Notes under the pieces: model-generated
Database searches by the model: none
Told to the model about the DNA's origin: nothing
The model's input: the letters and a program-made list of their open reading frames with translations, nothing else
Part shown: one piece after another, positions 36,301-47,525 of the stretch
How the letters are laid out: each line of letters opens with the position of its first letter
Position numbering within the stretch: position 1 is the first letter of the stretch
Source of the DNA: Lineus longissimus
Lineage: Eukaryota > Nemertea > Pilidiophora > Heteronemertea > Lineidae
DNA: 64,000 nucleotides
Reading direction: 5' to 3'
NCBI RefSeq assembly: GCF_910592395.1
Contig: NC_088309.1
Span: 3,970,501 to 4,034,500, forward strand
Position numbers and translations under genes: made by a program

Positions 36301-39300
36301 GTTATGAGTATGGTCCAGTCCATTGTATATCCCAGCCTACAACTGGGACCTGTTGACATAATCTATTGATTTTCCCTCAATCTCTCATGTGCATGCCGAA
36401 ACCCTTTGTCTGACTTCATGGATTTAATTCAAAGTGTCCTTGTCAGCTTAGATAATCTTTTCGTGATCACTGTGGGCCCGCACAGGCCATTTTCCTTATA
36501 CACATGATACATGTACACACCAGTAATGTTATGTTACAGCTCGCGATTAGTGTAACACAACTTACACGTAGCCTATATGAAATGATATCAAGCTTCAAAT
36601 GTAATAAATGTTACTATGGATATTTAAGATAAAATGACATCATTAAGACAATGCAGATATCGATAATAGGCCTAGTCTTTCTGCATTGGTATTATTTGTG
36701 AACATTTCATCGCCAGGGAGACATTTTACAGATGACAATCTATGACAAGCAAAATGTCCCGTAAAGTTTGATTCGAATACCTTCATCACGGAGAAACTCG
36801 CCAAATTGTCCGATTTATAAGTATGAAGGTAGGAGATGCGTCTACTTGAATCGTTGCTCTCCAGAACGTGACATTTTGCAGACGAATGGATGTTGTTCAC
36901 TCTAATTCGCAAAACGCTTGTTGCCTGGCTAGAAAACACCTGAAAAAATAGTCTAGGTGGAAACAAGAGGAAGATATTCCATCATCGTGTAATCGAACGC
37001 TTGCTCGAACTGATAAACAGACATTGAATTCTATTCTCTTTGTCCCTGTGACGGTCCAGTGAATGTGCACAAGCTGCGTTTTGATATTTCATGATTTCAA
37101 CGCAAGCCAGCAATTGGACAACGATGGGAATTAAAAGACGTTTTACGTCACACCACAGAAGACTATGAACAGTTGAACGTGCTCAAAAGGCAGTTTCCTT
37201 TGTTAACCGATCTTCTAGTGAGGTGGATGCAGATTCGTGCCATCTGCCTAGAAACTGTGGATGATGCTTTTTTCTTGTTAAAACTAAGATTAGATATCAG
37301 TCACACAAAAACCAGACTAAGGAAGCCGAGGTGAGCTGAGATTACCGATTCTATCAGTTAGCGTAAACCGGCGTGAGGTTAAGTCTGCCCACGAGACATA
37401 CCAGAGACAATTATTTACCTTAAGAAGAAGAATATATATATAGTCTTTTATTCGTAGTAGTATACGAGTAAGAATATGAGCAAGTCCACTCAATGAGGCC
37501 TTTGCGTATTGATATCACCGGATGTGCCCCAGTGGGATGTTCGTGGACATGGAGAGCACACAATACCGTCATGTCCTAGGTCAGCAGCCACATTAATGAT
37601 AAATAAATGCCCTTATAAAATAATAGCTCAAATTGGCTAGATGCATGCTTACTTGTTGGTATTAACTGCCTGTGTTAGTGTAATGTAATGTCTTCTGTCC
37701 CACCGGATGTCCTATGTCACTTGTAAACACCGATGATATATGTTACCGGTTGTCAATCTCCAAACTCTGAGGACAGCTCTTTGCTCTGAGTACCGTATGC
37801 CTTTGCAGACACATTTTGATTTAGTGTCATCAGACCACTTGGATTCGCACTGACTGAGAAAGTGATTGATGCAGCCAACTTGATAGTTGGCCTCACCTGG
37901 GCTCAGTTCAGAAGCTGGTCACGGGCTATTTTTATCACCAGCTAATTATATTGGTTTGTCTTCGTCACATTTGCACAGCCAAGATTCCCGGGCAACAGAG
38001 CAGGTATCAGTGTGACAAAAATGGCTCAAGTTGAGCAAGGCAAATGCAAAACCAGGTGGTCTGTCATTCAAAACCAATCTTACCGGTGAGGAAAAAGGGT
38101 CAACGATTGACAGTGTGTGTTGGAACCGACCTGACTGATATAATATCACATGCTCGTGATGGCTACTGCGTCGGAACCTTGATGACCCTACCCAGTCCCC
38201 GACTCGACGAAATGTTTCTCTCCTCCCTCTTCTCGAGGTTGGTGCAAAGTAACATGAATTACTTGTGAGAGATAGCCTCAGATAAATGGAGTGATTGGCA
38301 TCTCACCAGCTGGCAGGCATTGATTTGATTATGGTACTGATGCTGAATGAGTCAGAAGAGCCAACCATCATGAGAGGAGGGGCAAGTTACCCATTCAATC
38401 CAACAGTGAATTAAGCGACTTTTGAAATAATTCAACCCTCGAGGAGTTTGCCTAATTCAATTAGTTTCAGTAAAAGATTGTCATCTGCTAATGATAGCTT
38501 TCTGGGCTCGCGATCCAGGTGTGTTATGTCTTGACTGCTTTGGCTGACGTTCTCCCTCTGGCACTGAGGATGTTCGTTTCGATCTCATCGGATGACCTCC
38601 AACAGCAAAAGACAGGGCCTACCCTTGCCACATGTTGCTGAACGGGCCAGGGGAGCTTGATGCAACGATGTGGTGAAGTGAGCTTGCAGATGAACTAAAG
38701 ATATGCGACCAGCATATTAGTCATACTAATTGAGAACAGGCATGACAGGGCGTTGGCAGGATGTCAATTTTACCACAAATTCCGCTGGATCGGAGCATTT
38801 CTCGTGAACGAAGCGAACACGATATCAATTGTTGTGGGATTCCATTGAAAGATCGAGATAACTCGGTAATTCTTACGGCTTTTTTCATAGAAGAGAATTG
38901 ACCCACATCTACACAAAATCTTCCAGTATCTGCTCATTCATATCATCATAGCGGCCAACTCTGACAGAATCGTGGTACTCTCGATTGCCATGGCTCTAAC
39001 TACTTTTTCCACACATTTCGTTCAATATCTTTGAGCGTGCAAAATATAACTCGCCCTGTTTCTATCGTTTGTAGTCTTCTTACCGAGCCACTTAAAGTGC
39101 TTGTTGAGGTAAAAGACGTAAAAATTATGACCCATATTTCTAATTCTTTATTCATAATCTCCATGTAGATTGTCGAAAAACCAGTCAGTGGGACTTCATT
39201 TGAATATTGTCAATGGCTGTTCCTTTGTCGCGGTTTCTGACAAGAGTACCAAAGAAAGCGTGCGACGCATCAGGTGACCCGATGCCTTGTTGGGCGTAAA

Positions 39301-40020
39301 CATTGCATTTTTATACAAGAACAACAGTTTAAACACAGAAAGTACCTGCCCCTCGATCGTGAAACTTTCTTGAGCTGAAGATGTGCCAAGTGAAAAGAAT
39401 GTTGACGACCCTACGAATTCATCAAGTTGTGATTGATATCTTAGAATGATGACTTCATTGCCTATGGTTGCATGACAGTGCTCGCGGTCTAATACGAAAC
39501 TGGTCTCTTCAGTATCAAATCAAATCTTTGTACCGGCAGCTCAACATGTTCGAAGGATTTATACATGGCGACGCCTAGTCCACGGGGACGACTGACTCCC
39601 TGGTATGACTTCGGTATCTTTTCCAACCCACAGTCCAGTGAAGTGACCATAACAGTCATCCATGTATGAAATGAAATAAATTTAGGGAAATAAGACAAAT
39701 AGTGAGCTAGCCATAACCTTTAGCCCGTGTGTTTCTTTTTCTTTCTTAAACAGAGTATCAGCAGCAGTAGAATATAAGTTAATGCATACCATGCCGACCT
39801 ATCGGCGGTGAATATCAGTCCTTAAGTCTCGACTCCTCCTTTCATGGATATACGCACAACGACGGTGGATCGGCATGATGAATACTTGGTCGTGGCAACA
39901 TTTTCTCAGTATCTTTATTTGTCTCAATAGAAAAATGCATTGAATAATTAACCTGACGACAAAATAGCGCTGTTTCCTGATGCAATAATCACACATTCCT
40001 TCTACACTTGTATATTTCAG
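33353..40020. other. Gene-poor stretch between paralogues 1 and 2
   Basis: Presumed 3' UTR, intergenic DNA and first intron of the next gene. No supported coding sequence. All open frames are short, and codon use and flanking splice sites do not support them. The only regular structure noted is repeated GCGG-AAACCGC words near 34570-34665. Confidence 0.4.
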
Positions 40021-40070
40021 ATTAAACTCAGGCCGAACCTTTCACTAGAGAATTGACCGAGGCTTCCGTG

Positions 40071-41333
40071 ATGGCTGAGACGAAGAACTCCAAAGCAAAC
40101 CGTCCAAAGTCTGGAACATCCGGAGATGGAGGCGGTGGTGGTGGTGGTTCAGGAGGTCCACGTGTTCGATACCAGCTGCCACCAGATGAAGCCTCCCCTC
40201 GTGGCTCCCCAGATCCAGCTGGGACATCCTACCAAAAACAACCATGGACGTTGAAAAAATTCAACTTGTACGGAGATATGCCCGAGTATAATGACAAGTG
40301 GTCCATGTTCCTTGGTTTTATACAGATTGGATTAGGAGCAGTATGTTTTATATTGGGGATTGTGTTAATTGCCATCAATGCAGCTGGCAGCCACAGTGGG
40401 GTCGGGATCTGGGGTGGACTCGTCTTCATTGCCTCTGGGTTAGTTGGTTTTTTCTCCTACAAGAAGCCATTGACACCCCTCGTGATAGCCTGCTTTGGAC
40501 TGTGCTTAGCCTCTGTGGTGATCGCTTTCATCAAGTTTATTTTACTATGTTACTTCACGAATGCTGATAATGTGAAACTGGCTGAGTACAACAGAAACAT
40601 TCCATTTTTTGGGTATACTAAGGAAAATAATCCAAAATTTTTTGAAGCAAGGGACGCCCAAACCCCTAAGATTGCTGTTGGTGTCGTTCTTATTCTTTTT
40701 ACTCTGGCTGAGTTGGCAGCTGCTTGCCTACAGGGTTTGTTGGCTGGAAAAGTGTTCCTGGTCCGCGGGCCTCAGGCTGTCCAAGCGGACAGCTCGAATA
40801 GGCACTCTGCATCCAACCCAGTACCCGCTGGAGAGGCTGCCACTGGTGGAGACCAGTCTTGGGGTGAATACAACCCGCCAGCCCGAAACCAACCAGCAGG
40901 TGATCAGTCCTGGGGAGAGTACAACCCGCCGGCTCGTAACAAGCAACCAAAGAAACAAGACAGGGACAGCAGACCTGAACCTCGGGGCAGTGGGGAACCA
41001 CAGGAACCAGATCCAGAATGGACTGAATACAAACCGCAAAAGGGACGAAAGGCGATGCGAGAGGAGTCTCAGAAGGGTAACCAGCCTAAACCACGGGCAC
41101 CACCAAGTTCGGAGGTGGAGCTCGGAACACAGGGACATGTGACTTACAACCCGAGTGAAAAGGAGCCTCATGGTAACAGTTCGGTGCCAGCAGTTGGAGG
41201 CATCATTAGACGACAAGCCACCGGGGATGTTGACATTGAGGAGGACACATATTGCCCTCCTCCTCGAAGCTCGTATATGGAGGAGGAGAACGATTATGAC
41301 GTTCCGCCGCCTGCTGTCTCTACTGAGATCTAG
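40071..41333 (+). CDS. Four-transmembrane protein, CD20/MS4A-like, with long signalling tail (paralogue 2)
   Basis: 420 residues in one exon, following an acceptor at 40020. In-frame TAA at 40023-40025 and no earlier ATG fix the start at 40071. The N-terminus holds a poly-Gly run (20-26) and KKFN (62-65). Membrane segments lie at about 80-103, 110-129, 136-163 and 200-226, with GIWGG at 112-116 and C-L-Q-G...A-G-K-V at the end of segment 4. The tail (227-420) holds DQSWGEYNPPARN twice (261-273, 278-290), EWTEYKP (316-322), VTYNPSE (357-363), DTYCPPP (392-398) and NDYDVPPP (407-414), and ends S-T-E-I. YDVPP is a known type of Crk/Nck SH2 ligand, and T-E-I at the C-terminus fits a class I PDZ ligand. 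The inferred role is a tyrosine-phosphorylated membrane scaffold. Confidence 0.82.
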   Translation: MAETKNSKANRPKSGTSGDGGGGGGGSGGPRVRYQLPPDEASPRGSPDPAGTSYQKQPWTLKKFNLYGDMPEYNDKWSMFLGFIQIGLGAVCFILGIVLIAINAAGSHSGVGIWGGLVFIASGLVGFFSYKKPLTPLVIACFGLCLASVVIAFIKFILLCYFTNADNVKLAEYNRNIPFFGYTKENNPKFFEARDAQTPKIAVGVVLILFTLAELAAACLQGLLAGKVFLVRGPQAVQADSSNRHSASNPVPAGEAATGGDQSWGEYNPPARNQPAGDQSWGEYNPPARNKQPKKQDRDSRPEPRGSGEPQEPDPEWTEYKPQKGRKAMREESQKGNQPKPRAPPSSEVELGTQGHVTYNPSEKEPHGNSSVPAVGGIIRRQATGDVDIEEDTYCPPPRSSYMEEENDYDVPPPAVSTEI

Positions 41334-43030
41334 GAGTGTTAGGCCTAGCTTTTTTATTCCATAGCGAGATCTTCCGAATCTAAAAAAACCCCACATTTTC
41401 CCAACATCCTGGCTCTTATTTTGACTACATGCCTCCAGTACCCTCTGTGGTTTAAGTAAGAGGTGGCCAAGTCGAGGAGAGTTGAATTTGCTTAATGGAA
41501 TGCAACGACCGCTATGCCACTGGTGGTCATAAGCTTGTTCAAACTTTTATGTCTTTTTGATCAAGTGAATGTGCCAATAGATGGCATGACTGCCTCCTAC
41601 TATGTTGCTATAGTTTCCATGGTTGTCATGGTAATAACTTGCTAGTATTTGCTATACAGCAGCTCCACGTGAACGTCCAACCAGATCTGATTTACTAGTA
41701 TTCTTACACATAGAAATTTAATGATGTAATCGACAAGAAGAGTTACTGAAGGGTCAACGGGATCATCACAGACCATCAGTTATAGTTACTTCTTTGATAA
41801 AGCTCAGTTGCGGTTTCTACGACTTTCTTTGGAGGTTGTTGGGGGATTGGGGAACATCCTTCTGAAAGCTACAGTTTTATGTTGAACGACCTGGAACGTC
41901 CTTTTCTAACGGCTGAAAGCTTGGGAAAATTTGTAGGCCGATTTGTCGGATATGTTATGTTTAGATATAACGATGATAGTGTTCATGTATTGAAGTCATT
42001 AGCATATCAGATCTGGTCTTTCCATGACATGAAACGCTTGATTTGGTGTAGTTATAGTTTTTTTAGATCGTTTTCTGATGCACAACATTATAATTGGGGA
42101 GCTTTTCATATGAAAAATGGCTGGACTACAAAGGGAACAATGTGTACGCATCATGCGATTCCAAGTACATTTTAAAACCTACTACATGTATAAGAATTCA
42201 TGATATTTCACAGATTTAATTTCCCATTGAGTTTGTTATTTACCTGTTTATAATTAGATTACGTTCTATATCATAAAGAGTTGCCATATGGTTTCAGCAG
42301 AAAATCAGCATGCTGCCAAACATAAATATGGTGTCCAAATCAGATTTTAAAGTTGAGAATAAACTCATAATGTTAAGTAAATGATATAATTCGACATCAG
42401 ATTTTGTGATTGACGACGGAAAATGTGTCAGGTTTCGGCAGTGATATTTTCTGAAGGTGCATGGCTTCTATATTTCATCCATGCATAAAGATTTGTATTT
42501 TGCACATTTGAATATTTTTATATATTAAAAAAGTTGACTTGTGCATGTTGTGCAGTATTAAAGCCAGCTTCAGTACCGACGTGCTTATGTGTATATATAA
42601 AAGACTATATGTAATGGTAGTCGGTTAAACTACGTCGAATAAAACAATGCTACGAGTACCGTATTTGTTTAGGTTTGGCAACAGTATATATATATATATA
42701 TATGCAAGAAACTGCTTGGTTATATCATCCGCCAGCAGTTTCTGGGTCTGCCCGCACTAGATGCCCAGTCTGCCATAGACTGTGAGAGGAAAGTACATGT
42801 ACCAAATATCACGACCGGCATTGACAGAGTACCTGCCAGCCGTGTGCCTACCATTTTCGCCGTGTATACATGCATGTATATATTTTTCTTTAAATGAAGC
42901 ATTGTTTGGTAGTACTTTTCAAATTTGTTTATGTATTGCTGTTTAATGATAGTATATGTTATACACTTGTAGATGTAGTCAATGTAACCTATGCATGCTG
43001 AAAGCATTAGATGTAAAAAAATAATAAAAA
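41334..43030 (+). other. Probable 3' UTR of paralogue 2 and flank
   Basis: No supported ORF. AATAAA occurs near 42636 and at 43023-43028, either of which could end the transcript. A (TA)9 run lies at 42685-42702. Confidence 0.35.
42685..42702. repeat. (TA)n microsatellite
   Basis: Nine TA dinucleotides in a row. Confidence 0.9.
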
Positions 43031-44819
43031 GCGATTTTGTCGTTACACTCTTTCTTGCGTATTACAATTTTTTCGGAGAACTGTTTAGTATCATAGAGAA
43101 TCGCCAAGATGGCTGGAACGTTTCTGCGGTTTCATTGGCATTGATTTACTGATCGGAGACCGGTTCTGATATTTATTCGGGTTTGATATCATGACTGGCA
43201 TAGGTGCCACACGACATGTTCAATTTGGATACACAATGCTGATGCTTTGAAAGCTTGCTCGATGATCGTTATGTTCCGGCTTGGCATGTTTTTCAATTTC
43301 ATAGCACTTAATGATACTGGCGACGTCCCTAGGAGACGTCCATTGAACCGTCGGACGGGGGACTTCGGAATTTGGTCGACGTGCTCGGCAATGCAGTTGC
43401 TCGTTGGATGGTTGACCGAGAAGTCTTAAGAGTAATTAGCCGAGGCTGGTTACTCTAAGGATAAATATAACATGTTAACTTACTATTACAACAGAGGTTA
43501 GTCGCAAAGCCTAGTCGGGAATTTGGATTCCACTACATGCTCTTGAAAAGCTCGGCCAAGAATGATATGATATGACTTGCATGTAACTCGTAACTCCCCG
43601 AGACTGCAGCACGATAGCTCCTCATACACTCGCCATCTACCGGCGAGCAACATTCCTCAGATCATGGCGGGTGCGGACGCTACCAGCAGGTGCATAAGGG
43701 ACTAACGGTTATTGTAATCAGGTGAGCGTTATACTTCTACTAATGAATAATTATAGATATATTTCAAAGTCTGTTAAATTTCCTATTTCAAATTTCTACC
43801 TTTTTAGTTAGTTACGGTTGGTTTTTGAGAGCAGTTTTCTTTCGAGTTAACGCGATATGTAGCTATAGTCAGAAGAGCGATTGGCGATAGCAGCTACTGT
43901 ATGGCGCGGTCATACAGGAGCTCAATGCGTATTAGAGGATGGCTGATGTCGGGACCGCTAAATGCATTTAAAATGAAACGTGATTAATCTGATGCATACA
44001 TGTCTCTTGCCAGCATTTGTTTGAGGTGATCAGCTTGCAGTTTAATGCTTTGACATAAAAAGTGGGTGAATCAACAATATTGATGACATAAAAAAGGGAT
44101 ATCAGACCGATGTGTCCGTAACTATATAGAATACAATACAATTAATGTCGCCACTAATCCATTTTTTAAAGTAAAATTGACTGACGTCAATTTTTTTTCT
44201 TCAGCCAAATTTGCTTTTGAACTTACCAGTTACGACAAGACTGGCCCATTTCGCACCAAAGTTGCACTTTTGATTGGATAATGCAGAACTGACTTTGGTT
44301 ATTGATGATATACATGTATGACAGTTGAAATACGATCAGTCAATCAGACTGCATCTTGCTCTAAAAGGGGTCTTTGGTAGTTCAATATTCGGAGGGGGAA
44401 CTGCCGTAAAACATCATTATCTGGAGATGTCCGTCTCTTTTGGGTACTTTTATGAGCCACGGACGACCTCTCCATTGGGGAGTTGGGTGACACAGAAGTC
44501 CATCTGTTCCTGAGAAGCGGCTTCAATGGGCTCCGCCTGGACTAAACCATGTCGAGCAGGAAGCTATAGATGCATTTAATTCAGTCGATCATGTGCGGCC
44601 ATGCACTTCAGTCCCTCTCACCATTTGCTCATGTTGAGCGTCTCCAATCCTTCTATCCGTCAAGCGATCGAGTCGGGCGATCCGATAAATAGTGATAGAC
44701 GATCTGACTGACCCGCCATGCACCCGACACGACAGCTAAAGAATTCCTGATGAAACGTGGATACATGTTTTTCAGCGTCTTCGGATTTTCGTATAATGTG
44801 CCAAAGCTAAATTATTAAC

Positions 44820-44949
44820 GCGTAACTTCGGTCTACCACCGTTTTAGTTTAACTTAACCGAATCGTTTCGCATCGTTTTATTGACAGCCGAGACCGTGTA
44901 GAAACGATTCAGTAAAACAGAACCGGATCTACAAGAACGTAGGTTACGC
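44820..44949. mobile_element. Small imperfect inverted-repeat element
   Basis: Termini GCGTAAC (44820-44826) and GTTACGC (44943-44949) are inverted. Inner arms contain the exact pair GAATCGTTTC (44860-44869) and GAAACGATTC (44901-44910), with partial pairing between. About 130 bp, non-coding, MITE-like. No target-site duplication could be assigned. Confidence 0.4.
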
Positions 44950-47222
44950 ACTATTGGTTAGAACAAATATTTTTTGCGCAAGTGGTGAATTGATTCGTCA
45001 TCAGGTAAACCTTTGACTGCGTCAGTCCAACTTCACTGATTCCTCATTACCAAGTTTTAACATGTACTTTATGTCTGATCAAGCTATACCGGTACTTACA
45101 ATGTACTATCATCGCCACAGACTCCATCACCCAGCCAGTGAATTGAACAAACTGCAATCTACGGGTTCTTTACATCGTAAGTGATGTTATTCATGCCATT
45201 TCTGCAACTGATGCTGAAAGTACATCTCTCGGCTTTATGAGGGAAAAATTGACTCAGATTAATATGCTGTCAATAGAAGCACTTTATAATAGACCCATGC
45301 ACAATATTGCCTAACGCACCTAACTGCGGAGAGCAATATACCGTATTGGTAAAAGTCTTGAGTAGTGAGAATTGCCGAGAGGGAATTTCGTGTGTTTAGG
45401 ATGTTGCCTAGTACCGCTCCTACGCCTACTCCCCAAATAGTTCCTCTGTCGTACTTTTCATAACATCACTTTTTGCCCTCATTTTTACTGTTGGAATGTT
45501 TTTTGTCAACAGTTAGGTTACACAAATTAAAAGCAGTTCAGTTAACAACAATTTCAGCCGGTAAACGTTAGTAGATAGTTGTATTCCACCCATCAGCCAC
45601 AATGCTATCGGTATTTCATGCATATACAATACTTGTCTGTTGATACACTTCACTGAGAATGGGTCGCCCTATCGGCCCTGCCAAGAAGGCTAGAGGTTAT
45701 TGTCAGAATTCGTCCCCTTTCAGGCTCCCATCGGTATATAGGGAAGTATTGGCAATATCTAACAAGACTATCTCAATGAATCATGCATAGCTTATACCGC
45801 TCAATGCTGTCGAGACAATCAAAGCATTTATTTGTGAATTTCTAATGCAAACATTCCTGTCAACTCTCAGAAATTTTACCCCCTCAAACATTTTCAAAGA
45901 AATCAAAGATATGATATGTGAACAAGCTCTGCCCCGTATCACGAAATGCACTTCATCAGAAATCACAAGACAAGTAGGGAGTTACACATGTACGATGGGA
46001 GTGCCTTGTACTTGTAACATGAGTATGCAATCTAGAATATTGAGAATATGCAAATAAACCCCCTGTTCGCATCTTGTTGAGCCGTCAGTGGTTCCGAGAT
46101 TAACGTAGATCGAGGTATCGTGGTGACAGTTCCTGGTTTGAATAAATAATACAGTATAGAGCCTACAAGTTGTCTTGATTCACGTCTGCGACACGTTTGT
46201 GATGCGAAGAGCGCCATGGTCTGCCCTTTCGTTCCAAGAAACGAGTAGATCAATGCCTGCAGAAGTTTTTGTGACTGGTGTTAAGAAAACGAAGATTAAG
46301 CAATCTACATGTATTTTTCTCGCACTTTATCATCCTCGCCGTGCCAGGTGGCAATCATTCCCGATGGTCAACGACTGAACTTAATTGCCCAGTCGATATA
46401 TAGCTTGATACGGCAGCATGCTCACGCTGGTCTGGCTACCTTGTTTTCCTTTGTAAAACAAATGGAACTAAACGAGGTCTTTGATGAGGAGTGTTAGAGT
46501 TGGTGTCTGACCAACAATTAGTCTCGCCATTGGTTCTCATTAGCGCCGAGCTGTGCACTTAAACGTGTTACCTCCAGGTTGAGAGGTTGAGCACCTTATT
46601 CCAATTACCAATTTGATCGAAAAAGACGCGAACCATGTTTTGCCTGGTTGTAATTGTAAGCGTTTACCTCACCTTTTTCAAGATTTGATAACAACCTGAT
46701 GTGCACAACAACTGTCTAAGTGGCTCCATGAAACCTATCAGAACCGCTCGTTAAGTCATCGATAGACCCTGTCATACCGTGATATGACTGGTAAGGGACA
46801 AAATAACGTAATGCTGTTTTTTCCTCCAAATTTGTGGAAGCGTCTACATTTCCTTGAATCTTTAATCATTCCGAGGTCAAGGTCAATGGTTGCATGATTG
46901 CATGCAGTTAGTAGTAAAACGCTACGTAAAGATTGATGGTATCTAAGGTGACGTGTTTGGATTCAAAATAAGTAATTATCGGAAAGACTAATCAGATATC
47001 GAAACATTTGTAAATAAACAGAAAATCGTATTGCCGATGAATCTGGATTCGTTGGAAAACCAGAAGTGCATGCAGATGAGTCCATTTGGTACTACAGTGG
47101 CCGGGGTTGTTGGTAGTGCACGGTCAGTATGAGTTCAAAAAGGGGGCCCTTACTTAGATAAAGTACTCAAGAACGACAATAGCCAATTCTAGTTTCAGAA
47201 TAGCCCGGGACTGACGGAACCC

Positions 47223-47525
47223 GTGACACTGCAGCAAGGTAGCAACATGTCAAAAAGGCTTCCATTTTCTAAATTAAATCAGACTCTGGCCCGGACATTG
47301 ATGTCCACTCAGGTTATTGGTGTGAATTGGTGTAAAAAGCTGCCAGTAACAACAGCAAAGAAGGCGCTTCCAGGGTCTGTCATGTTATGGCATGGACTTC
47401 CCTTATCACTTCTCCGAAAGAAGACTCATTGCCCACTGAATGAAAACGTGAGAGGCAATGTCTTGACTGATGTCATTACGGGGAAGGGGATAATCTTGTT
47501 GGTAGACGCAGGGCACGTTCCTTGA
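47223..47525 (+). pseudogene. Possible Tc1/mariner transposase relic
   Basis: A frame reads P-G-S-V-M-L-W-H-G, followed by R-K-K-T-x-x-x-L-N-E-N-V and V-L-T-D-V-I. This recalls the S-V-M-V-W-x-G block and the following catalytic-core segment of mariner-type transposases. The match is short, the flanks do not continue it, and no terminal repeats were found. If real it is a decayed fragment. Confidence 0.22.

Noticed and set aside
40053-40070. Upstream TTG extension of paralogue 2
   Set aside because: No ATG lies between the in-frame TAA at 40023 and 40071, so the ATG at 40071 is used.
40609-41142. 177-codon plus-strand ORF overlapping paralogue 2
   Set aside because: Alternate frame inside a well-supported membrane-protein gene; no start context or domain.
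40728-41396. 222-codon minus-strand ORF opposite paralogue 2
   Set aside because: Antisense shadow of the paralogue 2 coding exon.
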